A stretch of DNA of 34,429 nucleotides from an uncultured Gammaproteobacteria bacterium (GTDB lineage Bacteria; Pseudomonadota; Gammaproteobacteria; Pseudomonadales; Azotimanducaceae): NCBI GenBank assembly GCA_913030615.1, contig CAJWCW010000009.1:1-34429 (forward strand). The letters run 5' to 3'. The notes beneath the pieces are model-generated. The model made no database searches and was not told the origin of the DNA. It was given only the letters and a program-made list of their open reading frames with translations. Shown one piece after another: positions 27,943-34,429 of the stretch. Position 1 is the first letter of the stretch; each line of letters begins with the position of its first letter. The position numbers and the translations under genes are program-made.

Positions 27943-28300
27943 GGGGGCGACTTGGCTTCGACGGCGGTGACGAAATCAAAGGTGCATGTCGAGAGGGTAG
28001 TGACTCTCGTAAATCAATCGCTGCAACTTTCATAGTTGCTAACGAAGATAACTACGCACTAGCAGCCTAAAATACCTGCTAACCCTGGTCACTTGGTGCT
28101 TGTAACGGGCGACCGGGGGCACGTTTTACAAGATCGCGACGGCCGTCGCCTCGACGTTTGTTGCTAAAACTAAAGAGGATCGCTTGTCGACGCCCTGTTC
28201 GTTGGGCCGTCAGTGAGTTAAATCAATAAACGTAACTAAACATGTAGAGCTAATGACGGAGTGCTGACGGACGCGGGTTCGATTCCCGCCGCCTCCACCA
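27943..28300 (+). ncRNA. ssrA: Transfer-messenger RNA (tmRNA)
   Basis: tmRNA rescues ribosomes stalled on broken mRNA, adding a degradation tag. The 5' end GGGGGCG (27943-27949) pairs with CGCCTCC before the encoded ACCA at 28297-28300, forming the tRNA-like acceptor stem with one G-U pair. The 5' part contains CTTGGCTTCGACGG and GGTGCATGTCGAG, and the 3' part GACGCGGGTTCGATTCCCGCCGCC, all hallmarks of one-piece tmRNA. The total is 358 bases, close to the 363 of E. coli. It is not circularly permuted. I do not see smpB in the window. Confidence 0.97.
28038..28070 (+). other. tmRNA tag reading frame (ANEDNYALAA)
   Basis: The resume codon GCT at 28038 starts a ten-codon frame GCT AAC GAA GAT AAC TAC GCA ... 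ending TAA at 28068-28070. The tag ANEDNYALAA differs from E. coli ANDENYALAA by swapping D and E at positions 3-4. The terminal ALAA is the ClpXP/ClpAP/FtsH recognition signal. A TAG-like TCATAGTTGCT upstream matches the region that sets the frame. Confidence 0.92.
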
Positions 28301-28456
28301 ATTTGAGATGGATAAACAGATCGCCCGCGGTTCGTCTCCAGGACAAACGCTTGGGCTAAGCTGAGATGACGAAGCGGTAAAAGTTGGACTAAGTTGTCTG
28401 CATGGACACGACTTTCGAGATCCGCGACACAATTCGCGTTTTGGTCGGGAAAGACG

Positions 28457-28837
28457 ATGAACGGTGAAGAAGTCAGAAAGTATTTTTTGTCCCGTCCTGA
28501 AGCGATCGAAGATTTCCCTTTCCGGTTTGATATACATGTCTTCAAAGTCAGGAAAAAGTGGTTCGGGACACTCAGTTACCGGGACCATACCGCATACATT
28601 AATCTCAAATGTGACCCGGAAGAGGCGATGGTGCTTCGAGATGTCTTCGACGCGGTGCGACCTGGCTATCACATGAATAAAGCGCATTGGAATACTGTGA
28701 CCCTCGACGGATCGATACCGACAGGAGAAATTGAGCGCATGATCGATCGGTCATATGGGCTTGTGGTGCGTAAATTAAAAAAAACTGAGCGCACCGCTCT
28801 TGAGATCAAATATGGGTCGGAGGAGGTTTACCGATAA
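28457..28837 (+). CDS. MmcQ/YjbR family protein
   Basis: The 126-residue product matches the YjbR/MmcQ double-wing fold: an N-terminal helix (MNGEEVRKYFLSRPEAIEDFPF), VFKVRKKWFGTLSYRDHTAYINLKCDPEEAMVLRD, then VRPGYHMNKAHWNTVTLDGSIPTGEIERMIDRSYGLVVRKL. The GYHMNKxHWxxV motif is diagnostic. ATG 28457 with a GGGA 7-10 bases upstream is preferred over earlier in-frame starts. Family members are often described as DNA-binding, but the biological role is not settled. It stands alone on + after tmRNA and converges on the CoA-transferase gene. Confidence 0.9.
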   Translation: MNGEEVRKYFLSRPEAIEDFPFRFDIHVFKVRKKWFGTLSYRDHTAYINLKCDPEEAMVLRDVFDAVRPGYHMNKAHWNTVTLDGSIPTGEIERMIDRSYGLVVRKLKKTERTALEIKYGSEEVYR

Positions 28838-28874
28838 TCGACGTTGAAGAGTTTGCGTCGGCGATCCACTTCGT

Positions 28875-31265
28875 TCAATCGTCTAAGGTGCCTGTGATTC
28901 CATTATCCACGAGCTCCTGGTATTCGCGATCGCTTAGTCCCAATTCCCCTGTAAGCACCTCGTAGCTATGCTGGCCAACGCAAGGGGCAGGTCGAATAGG
29001 GCAAGATTTCGCCGCAGAAAAACGCCAAGGCCTCCCAGGTAACCACGTCTTGCCGGCCTCGGGGTGTTCGATGCCGCGGATAAATGCTGACGCTTCGAAG
29101 TGGGGATCCGGTCGGCTGTAGAGTTCATATAGAGGAGCAACGCGCGCTGCGGCGATACCGATCTTACCGAGTAGTTCCTCCGCCTCGTAGACGTTTTGGC
29201 GTTTGCACCATGACGCGACAACCTCATCCAGTTGCATTTCGTTGGCTTTCCGAGACGCGAGCGTCGCAAATTTTTCGTCGCTTGTACCGATTAGGTGAGC
29301 GAACCGCGCCCAGGAATCGTCGGTTTCGGCGGCTAGAGCCAGCCATTCTCCATCTCTAGTCTCGTAGTTGTTGTGCGGTGCAATACGGGGGTGGTGATTA
29401 CCACCCGGACCCGGGAGCGAACCGGTAGCGTCGTATTCTAGCAATGCGTCCCCACAAACGGCGGTGACTGCTTCCATCATTGAGAGATCCACGCGTTGTG
29501 CTTCGCCGGTCCGATCACGATGCGCCAATGCCGCCATAATGGTAGCGACGACAAAATATCCGCCAATTGGATCGGGATAGAGTCCCCCGGTATTCATACC
29601 GCGATCGCCCTCGTATCCGTGGATAGACGATAGACCTGCCATTGGCTCGGTGGTTGCTCCATTAGCAGGGTAATCCCAGTACGGACCGGTTTCGCCGTAT
29701 CCCGATACTGAAGCCCAAATCATCCCTGGCCTTATTTGGTGCAGTTTCTCGAGCGAGATCCCCCAAGACGGCATCACGGTTGGTCTGAAGTTATCGGCAA
29801 GAATGTCGAACTTAGGCAACAGTTGCCAAAGCAGTTCCTGGCCTCGCTCGTGACGAAGATCAAGCGTGACTTCACGCTTGTGTAAGTTGACGGAATTATA
29901 ATGACCCTGGGTGTTCAAGGGATGTTGTGGTCGATTCGCGTCGGCAACGCCCTTAGGCACCTGCTGGCTGATCCGACGGAAGACGTCGGGTCGGTGTAAC
30001 GATCCGATCTGCACGACGTCGGCTCCGAGAAGTGCCAGAAGTTCGGTACCGAAAGTACCTGACCAAGCCTGCCCAAAACTCAAAACCCGAACGCCGCTTA
30101 AAGGGCCTTCGCTCAGGTTGTTGGGGGTTGGTGTTGATGGTCGCGATGGCGCGGCGCGTGGCTTTACGACGGCTACACGATCTTCGTCAAGCCTGGGAGC
30201 CGGGTTGTACAGTTGCCACGGCGACGGCGACAACTTCGCTGGAGCACCGGCAGCGCGGACCGATTGGCCGTCAATGTTGGTTTCGACAAGAAAATCTCGC
30301 TCAGCGACTTGCACGTTACTGCCGATGTCATCGAAATCTTGCACGACGCCGATAACACAGCGTAGCTTTGCGAGTTGGTGAAAAATATCCCAACGCTCCA
30401 ATTTGGGAAGCGTTTCGGCCATACCGATGACTACTTCGCGCATGTTTTGGGAGTGTCGACCAATATCTGGAATCAGTTCTTGGCGGCGACCAAGCTCGGG
30501 TAAGTTGAGTGCATCCATCGCCTCAGTCCAATTGTGAAAGTCAGCGAGCCCAAAGTTCATGCGGCCATCTGCTAGGTCCCAGAGTGGCCCCGGATCACCT
30601 CGGCGACGGCCTCCGCTCGGCCCGGGTGTGCCACCTGTGTCGTGATACACCGCGGCTACACCCCAAGGGTGAACGGTAAGTGCGAAGGCTTCGAGTTCGC
30701 TGACATCAATATGCTCACTGGGTCCTTGGTCTCGACGTCGTAGCGCAGCAGCTGCAGTAATAAATCCCGTCACACCGCCGACGACGCCGCCCTGGTGTCG
30801 TGGCATAGACAGTGGGGGCTCGTCCCGGTACCCATTGATGTAAGACCAACCGACGCGAGCGCTATGGGTCAGCGTATTGCCTGGGCGACCGGTGAGCGAA
30901 TCCTCTAAGCCATGTGGCGTAATGCAGACGTGGACGGCGTCGTCCCGGAGTTGTTGTAACGCCGGTCGAGGTGGGCCATCCGAGGTCGTTATCACGACGT
31001 CGGCTGAACCTATGAGTCCTTCGAGTTCGTTCTCATGTTCGATTACGATTGAGCGCTTGTTCCAGTTCACGTAGGCGTGTACAACGCTGCGTTCTTCGCC
31101 AGCGACTCCGTCTAGAAATGGGGGCTCGCGTCGGAGTACATGGCCATCGGGTGGTTCTGCGAGGATGACCTCGGCACCGAAATCACCGAATAGGCGAGCG
31201 GCAAAAGCCCCCGAGAAGCGGTCGGATAAGTCGACAACACGAAGTCCAAGAAACGGCGCGCTCAT
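28875..31265 (-). CDS. Double-length family III (CaiB/BaiF) CoA-transferase
   Basis: Family III CoA-transferases move CoA between carboxylic acids through an aspartyl-CoA intermediate. The 796-residue product contains two fused copies of the ~400-residue fold: residues ~1-380 (starts FLGLRVVDLSDRFSG) and ~385-796 (GVRVLSFGQAWSGTFGTELLALLGADVV). In the C-terminal copy Asp565, in YPDPIGGY followed by AALAHRDRTGEAQRVDLSMME, fits the catalytic Asp of Frc/CaiB. In the N-terminal copy the aligned residue is Gly160 (HQGGVVGG), so that half is probably inactive. ATG 31265 is chosen because it overlaps the SDR stop (ATGA) and begins the fold; the frame extends 36 residues further without conserved sequence. 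The substrate is unknown. Confidence 0.93.
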   Translation of the reverse strand: MSAPFLGLRVVDLSDRFSGAFAARLFGDFGAEVILAEPPDGHVLRREPPFLDGVAGEERSVVHAYVNWNKRSIVIEHENELEGLIGSADVVITTSDGPPRPALQQLRDDAVHVCITPHGLEDSLTGRPGNTLTHSARVGWSYINGYRDEPPLSMPRHQGGVVGGVTGFITAAAALRRRDQGPSEHIDVSELEAFALTVHPWGVAAVYHDTGGTPGPSGGRRRGDPGPLWDLADGRMNFGLADFHNWTEAMDALNLPELGRRQELIPDIGRHSQNMREVVIGMAETLPKLERWDIFHQLAKLRCVIGVVQDFDDIGSNVQVAERDFLVETNIDGQSVRAAGAPAKLSPSPWQLYNPAPRLDEDRVAVVKPRAAPSRPSTPTPNNLSEGPLSGVRVLSFGQAWSGTFGTELLALLGADVVQIGSLHRPDVFRRISQQVPKGVADANRPQHPLNTQGHYNSVNLHKREVTLDLRHERGQELLWQLLPKFDILADNFRPTVMPSWGISLEKLHQIRPGMIWASVSGYGETGPYWDYPANGATTEPMAGLSSIHGYEGDRGMNTGGLYPDPIGGYFVVATIMAALAHRDRTGEAQRVDLSMMEAVTAVCGDALLEYDATGSLPGPGGNHHPRIAPHNNYETRDGEWLALAAETDDSWARFAHLIGTSDEKFATLASRKANEMQLDEVVASWCKRQNVYEAEELLGKIGIAAARVAPLYELYSRPDPHFEASAFIRGIEHPEAGKTWLPGRPWRFSAAKSCPIRPAPCVGQHSYEVLTGELGLSDREYQELVDNGITGTLDD

Positions 31266-32089
31266 GATGGAAATAACTGTGCGCCGCCGTCGACTCGTAA
31301 GATTTGTCCGGTGATGTAGGACGAATCGCTCGTCACAAAAAATTCGACGGTTTTTGCGATTTCGTCTGGCCATCCGTATCGCGTCAACGCACCGTCGTGG
31401 ACTTTCCGGTCCTCGTTGGTGGGACGGCTAGCAACAAAGCGTGCAGTAATAATTTCTCCGGGCGCGATTGCGTTGACGTAGACGTTATCGGGTCGCAGTT
31501 GAGCCGCCAGGCAACGCGTGTACTCGTGCACGGCCGCTTTGGAGACACCGTACACAACTTCACGCGCGTGACCTGACAACCCGGCAATGCTGCCGATGTT
31601 GACGATCCAACCTTGCTTGCGATCGATCATTTCGGGTGCGATTTCGCGACACGGCAAGATGCACGTCATCAGGTTTCTGTCGAGAACGGTACGAATATCC
31701 TCAAGCGACACGTTAATTGCGTCGTTGGCAACTGGTTTGCCGGCTTTCTCGCCGGTCACGCCTTGTACACCGATATCGCCACCGGCATTGTTGACAAGAA
31801 TGTCGATGTGGCCAAAGCGGTCTCTGATAGCGTCGACGTGGTTTTTGACGATGGCGGGATCGGTAAGGTCACCGTGTACGGCAAACACGTTGGCGTTGGT
31901 TTCGTTGGCGATCTGTTCCGCGACGGCGTCCAGTGATTCAGCTTCATTGAACGCGCGCGTCGACGTTGGCGTTGTACCGTGAATTGCCACGTCGGCACCT
32001 AGATCGGCGAGATGGGCGGCAACGGCGCGACCAATCCCGCGGGATGACCCTGTGACCCAGGCGACCTTGTCCTCAAGTCGGTTACTCAT
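31262..32089 (-). CDS. Short-chain dehydrogenase/reductase (SDR)
   Basis: This 275-residue classical SDR oxidises or reduces a hydroxy/keto group with NAD(P)(H). It shows the cofactor motif TGSSRGIGR (residues 13-21), NNAGG, the active-site Ser in GSIAGLSG and YGVSK, and a C-terminal SSYITGQILRVDGGAQ. The Arg after the TGSSRG glycine motif hints at NADP preference, inference only. A 20-residue insertion near GVQGVTGEKAGKPVAND is longer than in FabG. ATG 32089 starts MSNRLEDKVAWVTG; GTG 32113 is an alternative adding eight residues. It is the first gene of an operon with the CoA-transferase, suggesting a CoA-linked hydroxyacid or ketoacid pathway. Confidence 0.94.
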   Translation of the reverse strand: MSNRLEDKVAWVTGSSRGIGRAVAAHLADLGADVAIHGTTPTSTRAFNEAESLDAVAEQIANETNANVFAVHGDLTDPAIVKNHVDAIRDRFGHIDILVNNAGGDIGVQGVTGEKAGKPVANDAINVSLEDIRTVLDRNLMTCILPCREIAPEMIDRKQGWIVNIGSIAGLSGHAREVVYGVSKAAVHEYTRCLAAQLRPDNVYVNAIAPGEIITARFVASRPTNEDRKVHDGALTRYGWPDEIAKTVEFFVTSDSSYITGQILRVDGGAQLFPS

Positions 32090-32356
32090 ATTTTTGTGCC
32101 GGTGTTTTTTCACAAGGCTAACGCGTCTAGCGAAAATTGTTTCAGAGACTTCGGTATGGTTGGATCATTAAGGTTGAGCAGATGCGAGATCGAAGTACGA
32201 ATCGATCTTGCGAGTCGAGCGGGTCAAATGATTCCAAGGAAGCACCATCGACAATGACCAGCAGACGCCGCTCACGGGCGGGAGCGGCACCAATCGAATA
32301 GTGTCACCCGCCGATAAAAGGCGGGTCGTCGCCAGAGTCTTCAATTGTCTCGTAGG
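32090..32356. other. Intergenic region with a hairpin
   Basis: Between the SDR start and the FMN-protein stop (both -) I see no gene. A perfect 7-bp hairpin ACCCGCC (32306-32312) / GGCGGGT (32320-32326) with loop GATAAAA follows the FMN-protein stop and may act as a terminator or mRNA-end stabiliser, but no T-run follows on -. The rest presumably holds the SDR operon promoter, which I could not pin down. Confidence 0.5.
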
Positions 32357-32776
32357 TCAGGATTTAGCGTAATCGACCGTGAGCCATCGTTCGGGGGTCA
32401 CTCGGACGACAACGCCGCCCCCGCCTGTATTCGTTTCAGTATATTGCTCACCTGCCTCGGACCCGAGGTAACGGACGGCCATTGGCAGTAACTCGCTTTT
32501 GCTGCTTGGTTCTATCGCGCTAATGGGCCCTTCTACGCTGGCGTATTTGTACGGCGGGTTCTCCGTTTGTGCAACGAGACTCACCCGAACCCCAACATCA
32601 AGCAGCTTGCCTTTACGCGAATCGGGACCGGTAAGGAACCATAGCTCACCGCCAGCTTGGTAGTCATACCAAATAGGAATTGTTAGAGGACCGTGACCGG
32701 AATCGTTTATCGCCAACACGCCAACGTGGAGATCGGCGAGAAAGGCTTCTCTCTCGTCTTGCGACATGGTCGTCAT
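32357..32776 (-). CDS. Pyridoxamine 5'-phosphate oxidase-like FMN split-barrel protein
   Basis: The 139-residue product belongs to the split-barrel flavin/F420-binding superfamily: LADLHVGVLAINDSGHGPLTIPIWYDYQAGGELWFLTGPDSRKGKLLDVGVRVSLVAQ is the typical first part, and VEGPISAIEP the next strand. Such proteins bind FMN, F420 or haem and act as small oxidoreductases; the substrate cannot be told. ATG 32776 is selected because AAGGAAAAG lies just upstream on -, and the longer frame adds non-conserved residues. It is divergent from the methyltransferase gene across an inverted repeat. Confidence 0.88.
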   Translation of the reverse strand: MTTMSQDEREAFLADLHVGVLAINDSGHGPLTIPIWYDYQAGGELWFLTGPDSRKGKLLDVGVRVSLVAQTENPPYKYASVEGPISAIEPSSKSELLPMAVRYLGSEAGEQYTETNTGGGGVVVRVTPERWLTVDYAKS

Positions 32777-32843
32777 GGACTTTTCCTTAATAATCAGTTC
32801 TGTATCTAAGACGCTACAACGTACGGAAGTAGAGTTCCAACAA

Positions 32844-32886
32844 CGACCGTTTTTTACCCACGGTAAACGGTCGGGGTAAAACCGTC
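32844..32886. promoter_or_regulatory. Nested inverted repeats in a divergent promoter region
   Basis: CGACCG (32844-32849) pairs with CGGTCG (32868-32873), and inside it TTTACC (32853-32858) pairs with GGTAAA (32862-32867) around CAC, giving 12 base pairs with one TTT bulge. A further GGGGTAAAACCGTC (32873-32886) is an alternative partner for the left arm. Location between divergent genes suggests a regulator operator or a structured leader; the regulator is unknown. Confidence 0.5.
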
Positions 32887-32922
32887 TTCTGGTCATAGGT
32901 TGGCGTTGCGCATCACTTTTGC

Positions 32923-33036
32923 ATGAGCAGCCGTTTGAACGTTGCGTTCGCGATCTGTTTTCCGATTGTGGTTTGTGCGGTTGCAGTTGAGGCGCAAGAT
33001 GATGCGGCTGCCGACTCGTTTCAACGACCTCTTTAG
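32923..33036 (+). CDS. Possible short secreted peptide
   Basis: A 37-codon frame reads MSSRLNVAFAICFPIVVCAVAVEAQDDAAADSFQRPL. It has a positively charged start, a hydrophobic core (residues 7-21) and an AxA-like VEA cleavage site, so it looks like a Sec signal peptide followed by a ~13-residue polar tail. No good Shine-Dalgarno precedes it. It could be a real microprotein, a leader peptide for the methyltransferase gene ~48 bases downstream, or the surviving N-terminus of a lost exported protein. Confidence 0.35.
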   Translation: MSSRLNVAFAICFPIVVCAVAVEAQDDAAADSFQRPL

Positions 33037-33084
33037 ACTATTGTTGAACCCATCTTTTTCTGTTTTTTTTGGGGAAGGGTGACG

Positions 33085-33939
33085 ATGGCGAACGAAAAAC
33101 AACGTGAATTTTGGTCGGGTAAAGGCGGGGATAACTGGGTCGAACACCAAGCCTCTATGGATCATATGTTAGGCCCCCTCGGCGAGCGCGCCCTGAATAA
33201 ACTAGGTCCTATCGCGGGCGAAAATATTCTCGACATAGGTTGTGGAACCGGGGCCACCACGCTTGCTATCGCCGACCGCGTGGGGACCGCTGGGTCGGTG
33301 TCAGGCGCTGATATTTCCAAACCGATGCTGACGTTAGCGCAACAAAGAGCAAAGGGCGCGGGGCTCGCGAATGTCGCGTTCCAGAATGTCGATATACAGG
33401 ACCACGCGTTCGAAACGGAGTGTTTTGATGCCGCGTTTTCGCGCTTCGGGGTGATGTTTTTTGAGAAACCCGTTGACGCGTTCACCAACGTTTTTACGTC
33501 ACTCGTATCGGGTGGGCGTTTGGCCTTTGTTTGTTGGCAGTCACCGGCCAAGAATCCGTGGCAGTCGCTAGCAGCACATACATTGAGTTCACTCGTTGAG
33601 ATGCCCCCGCCCGCACCGGAGGGGGGCCCCGGTCCATTCGCGTTCCAGGAATCTGATTACGTTTGCGACATTCTTTCCAGCGCCGGTTTCGCTGCCGTCG
33701 AGCTGAGCAACCATGAGCAGACGCTCGAGATGTACCCCGGCATGGCGTTGCCGGAAACGATCGAGGCCTACATGTCAATTAATCCTGCGCTACGAGCCAT
33801 GATTGCCGACATGCCCGAGGGAAAACGCACGAACATTGTGGATGCCTTGGTGGACGCATTTCGGCCGTACCATTCAGACCGTGGTCTGGTCCTTGAGAGT
33901 GCAACCAGTGTGGTTATCGCTCGAAAATCGGCCGATTAA
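33085..33939 (+). CDS. Class I SAM-dependent methyltransferase
   Basis: The 284-residue product has the Rossmann methyltransferase motif I ILDIGCGTGA (residues 48-57), the acidic loop SGADISKPML, a motif near DIQDHAFETECFDAAFSRFGVMFFE and SGGRLAFVCWQ, as in the methyltransferase 11/25 (UbiE-like) groups. The target is unknown; FWSGKGGDNWVEHQASMD at the start is shared by a set of uncharacterised bacterial methyltransferases. ATG 33085 has a strong GGGGAAGGG six bases upstream, which favours it over GTG 33079. It is preceded by a T-rich run. No partner gene is adjacent on the same strand except the RRM protein 244 bases downstream. Confidence 0.93.
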   Translation: MANEKQREFWSGKGGDNWVEHQASMDHMLGPLGERALNKLGPIAGENILDIGCGTGATTLAIADRVGTAGSVSGADISKPMLTLAQQRAKGAGLANVAFQNVDIQDHAFETECFDAAFSRFGVMFFEKPVDAFTNVFTSLVSGGRLAFVCWQSPAKNPWQSLAAHTLSSLVEMPPPAPEGGPGPFAFQESDYVCDILSSAGFAAVELSNHEQTLEMYPGMALPETIEAYMSINPALRAMIADMPEGKRTNIVDALVDAFRPYHSDRGLVLESATSVVIARKSAD

Positions 33940-34183
33940 TAGCGTGCGAAACGATCGAATAAAGGCGGTGTTTATTTAGAAAAACCCATGTAGAATCAAA
34001 ACGAATTAGAAACCCAGCCTCGTACTTCTCGCAGAGTTCCAACCTCAGTTAGCAGTTAGCAATCGCTTCTAGTCGTGTTACAGCATTCTATGTTGTGTGC
34101 CGTAGCTTTGAAGGTGTGTGGTCAGATTTAAGGGCAGGTAACCACGCAAAAAATTTGAATGATTTATTTATAGGTATTGATTA
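33940..34183 (+). promoter_or_regulatory. Probable promoter and long leader of the RRM-protein gene
   Basis: TAGAAT at 33991-33996, preceded by TG, is a good -10 candidate (five of six), though a -35 is weak. If used, it gives a ~180-base 5' untranslated region. In it GTGTGGT (34116-34122) can pair with ACCACGC (34141-34147), followed by an A/T-rich stretch up to the start codon. Long structured leaders are common for cold-shock RNA-binding proteins, but that link is inference. Confidence 0.35.
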
Positions 34184-34429
34184 ATGAAACTGTATGTAGG
34201 GAATTTGCCCTGGTCGACTGGGGAAGCAGAGCTTGAAGAAATGTTTTCAGCAATTGGAGCCGTGAGTTCCGCTAACGTAATAACGGACCGCGACACGGGA
34301 CGATCCCGTGGGTTTGGGTTCGTTGAAATGTCGAGTGACGATGCTAAGCGGGCGATCGAAGAACTGAACGGTACCGAAGTTGATGGACGCGCCATACGGG
34401 TGAACGAGGCCGAAGAAAAACGGCGTGAT
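34184..34429 (+). CDS. RRM-type RNA-binding protein, 3'-truncated by window edge
   Basis: The first 82 residues form a single RNA recognition motif: RNP2 LYVGNL (residues 3-8) and RNP1 RGFGFVEM (42-49), with TDRDTGRSRGFGFVEM and ELNGTEVDGRAIRVNEA around them. Bacterial single-RRM proteins of this type usually end with a short Gly/Arg-rich tail; here the frame is open at the window edge (EEKRRD), so the tail is outside. They bind single-stranded RNA and are often cold-induced. The start is ATG 34184; no clear Shine-Dalgarno, although GGT at 34173 may contribute. Confidence 0.95.
   Translation, partial: MKLYVGNLPWSTGEAELEEMFSAIGAVSSANVITDRDTGRSRGFGFVEMSSDDAKRAIEELNGTEVDGRAIRVNEAEEKRRD

Noticed and set aside
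32893-33165. 90-codon frame on - overlapping the methyltransferase start
   Set aside because: Antisense to a well-supported gene and its ribosome binding site; no conserved sequence.

Overview
The window looks like a chromosomal segment of an uncultivated, probably marine or aquatic, gammaproteobacterium. The inference rests on gene order and on protein motifs read by eye; no database search was possible. The order (nnrD)-tsaE-amidase-mutL-miaA-hfq-hflX-hflK-hflC-yjeT-purA, then rnr-rlmB-rpsF-rpsR-rplI-dnaB, is the classic gammaproteobacterial backbone. The priB gene that sits between rpsF and rpsR in Escherichia coli is absent, so this is not an enteric-type genome. Base composition is balanced, and GTG and TTG starts and 1-4 base stop/start overlaps are frequent.

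Layout. (1) 1-10514, all +: NAD(P)HX repair (nnrD, 5' end outside the window), tRNA t6A modification (tsaE), cell-wall amidase, mismatch repair (mutL), tRNA modification (miaA), RNA chaperone (hfq), ribosome-splitting GTPase (hflX), FtsH-modulating prohibitins (hflK/hflC), a small membrane protein and adenylosuccinate synthetase. (2) 10515-12512: a Trm112-like small protein, the zinc-independent GTP cyclohydrolase folE2, a ~520-base gap with a strong rho-independent terminator, and a tRNA-Leu(CAG) on -. (3) 12513-19700, all +: RNase R, rRNA methylase RlmB, S6 with a long acidic tail behind a probable S6:S18 autoregulatory leader, S18, L9, DnaB preceded by a LexA-like palindrome, and RadA. (4) ettA (-) converges on radA; glyA-nrdR-ribD-nusB-thiL-pgpA (+) is a vitamin/C1/transcription cluster lacking the usual ribE/ribBA/ribH. 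(5) ispA-xseB-unknown small gene (-). (6) ssrA (tmRNA, tag ANEDNYALAA). (7) 28301-34429 accessory region: a YjbR/MmcQ protein, an SDR dehydrogenase plus double-length family III CoA-transferase operon (-), an FMN split-barrel protein (-), a methyltransferase (+) and the start of an RRM RNA-binding protein gene (+).

Most of the window is conserved housekeeping DNA devoted to translation, RNA metabolism, membrane-protease control and genome maintenance. I found no CRISPR array, prophage, intact insertion sequence or defence system. The most unusual points are the LexA-like box directly before dnaB, the acidic S6 extension and its leader, the fused CoA-transferase whose N-terminal half lacks the catalytic Asp, the nested inverted repeat between the divergent FMN-protein and methyltransferase genes, a possible short secreted peptide there, and the hairpin/T-tract flanked by direct repeats between folE2 and the tRNA.
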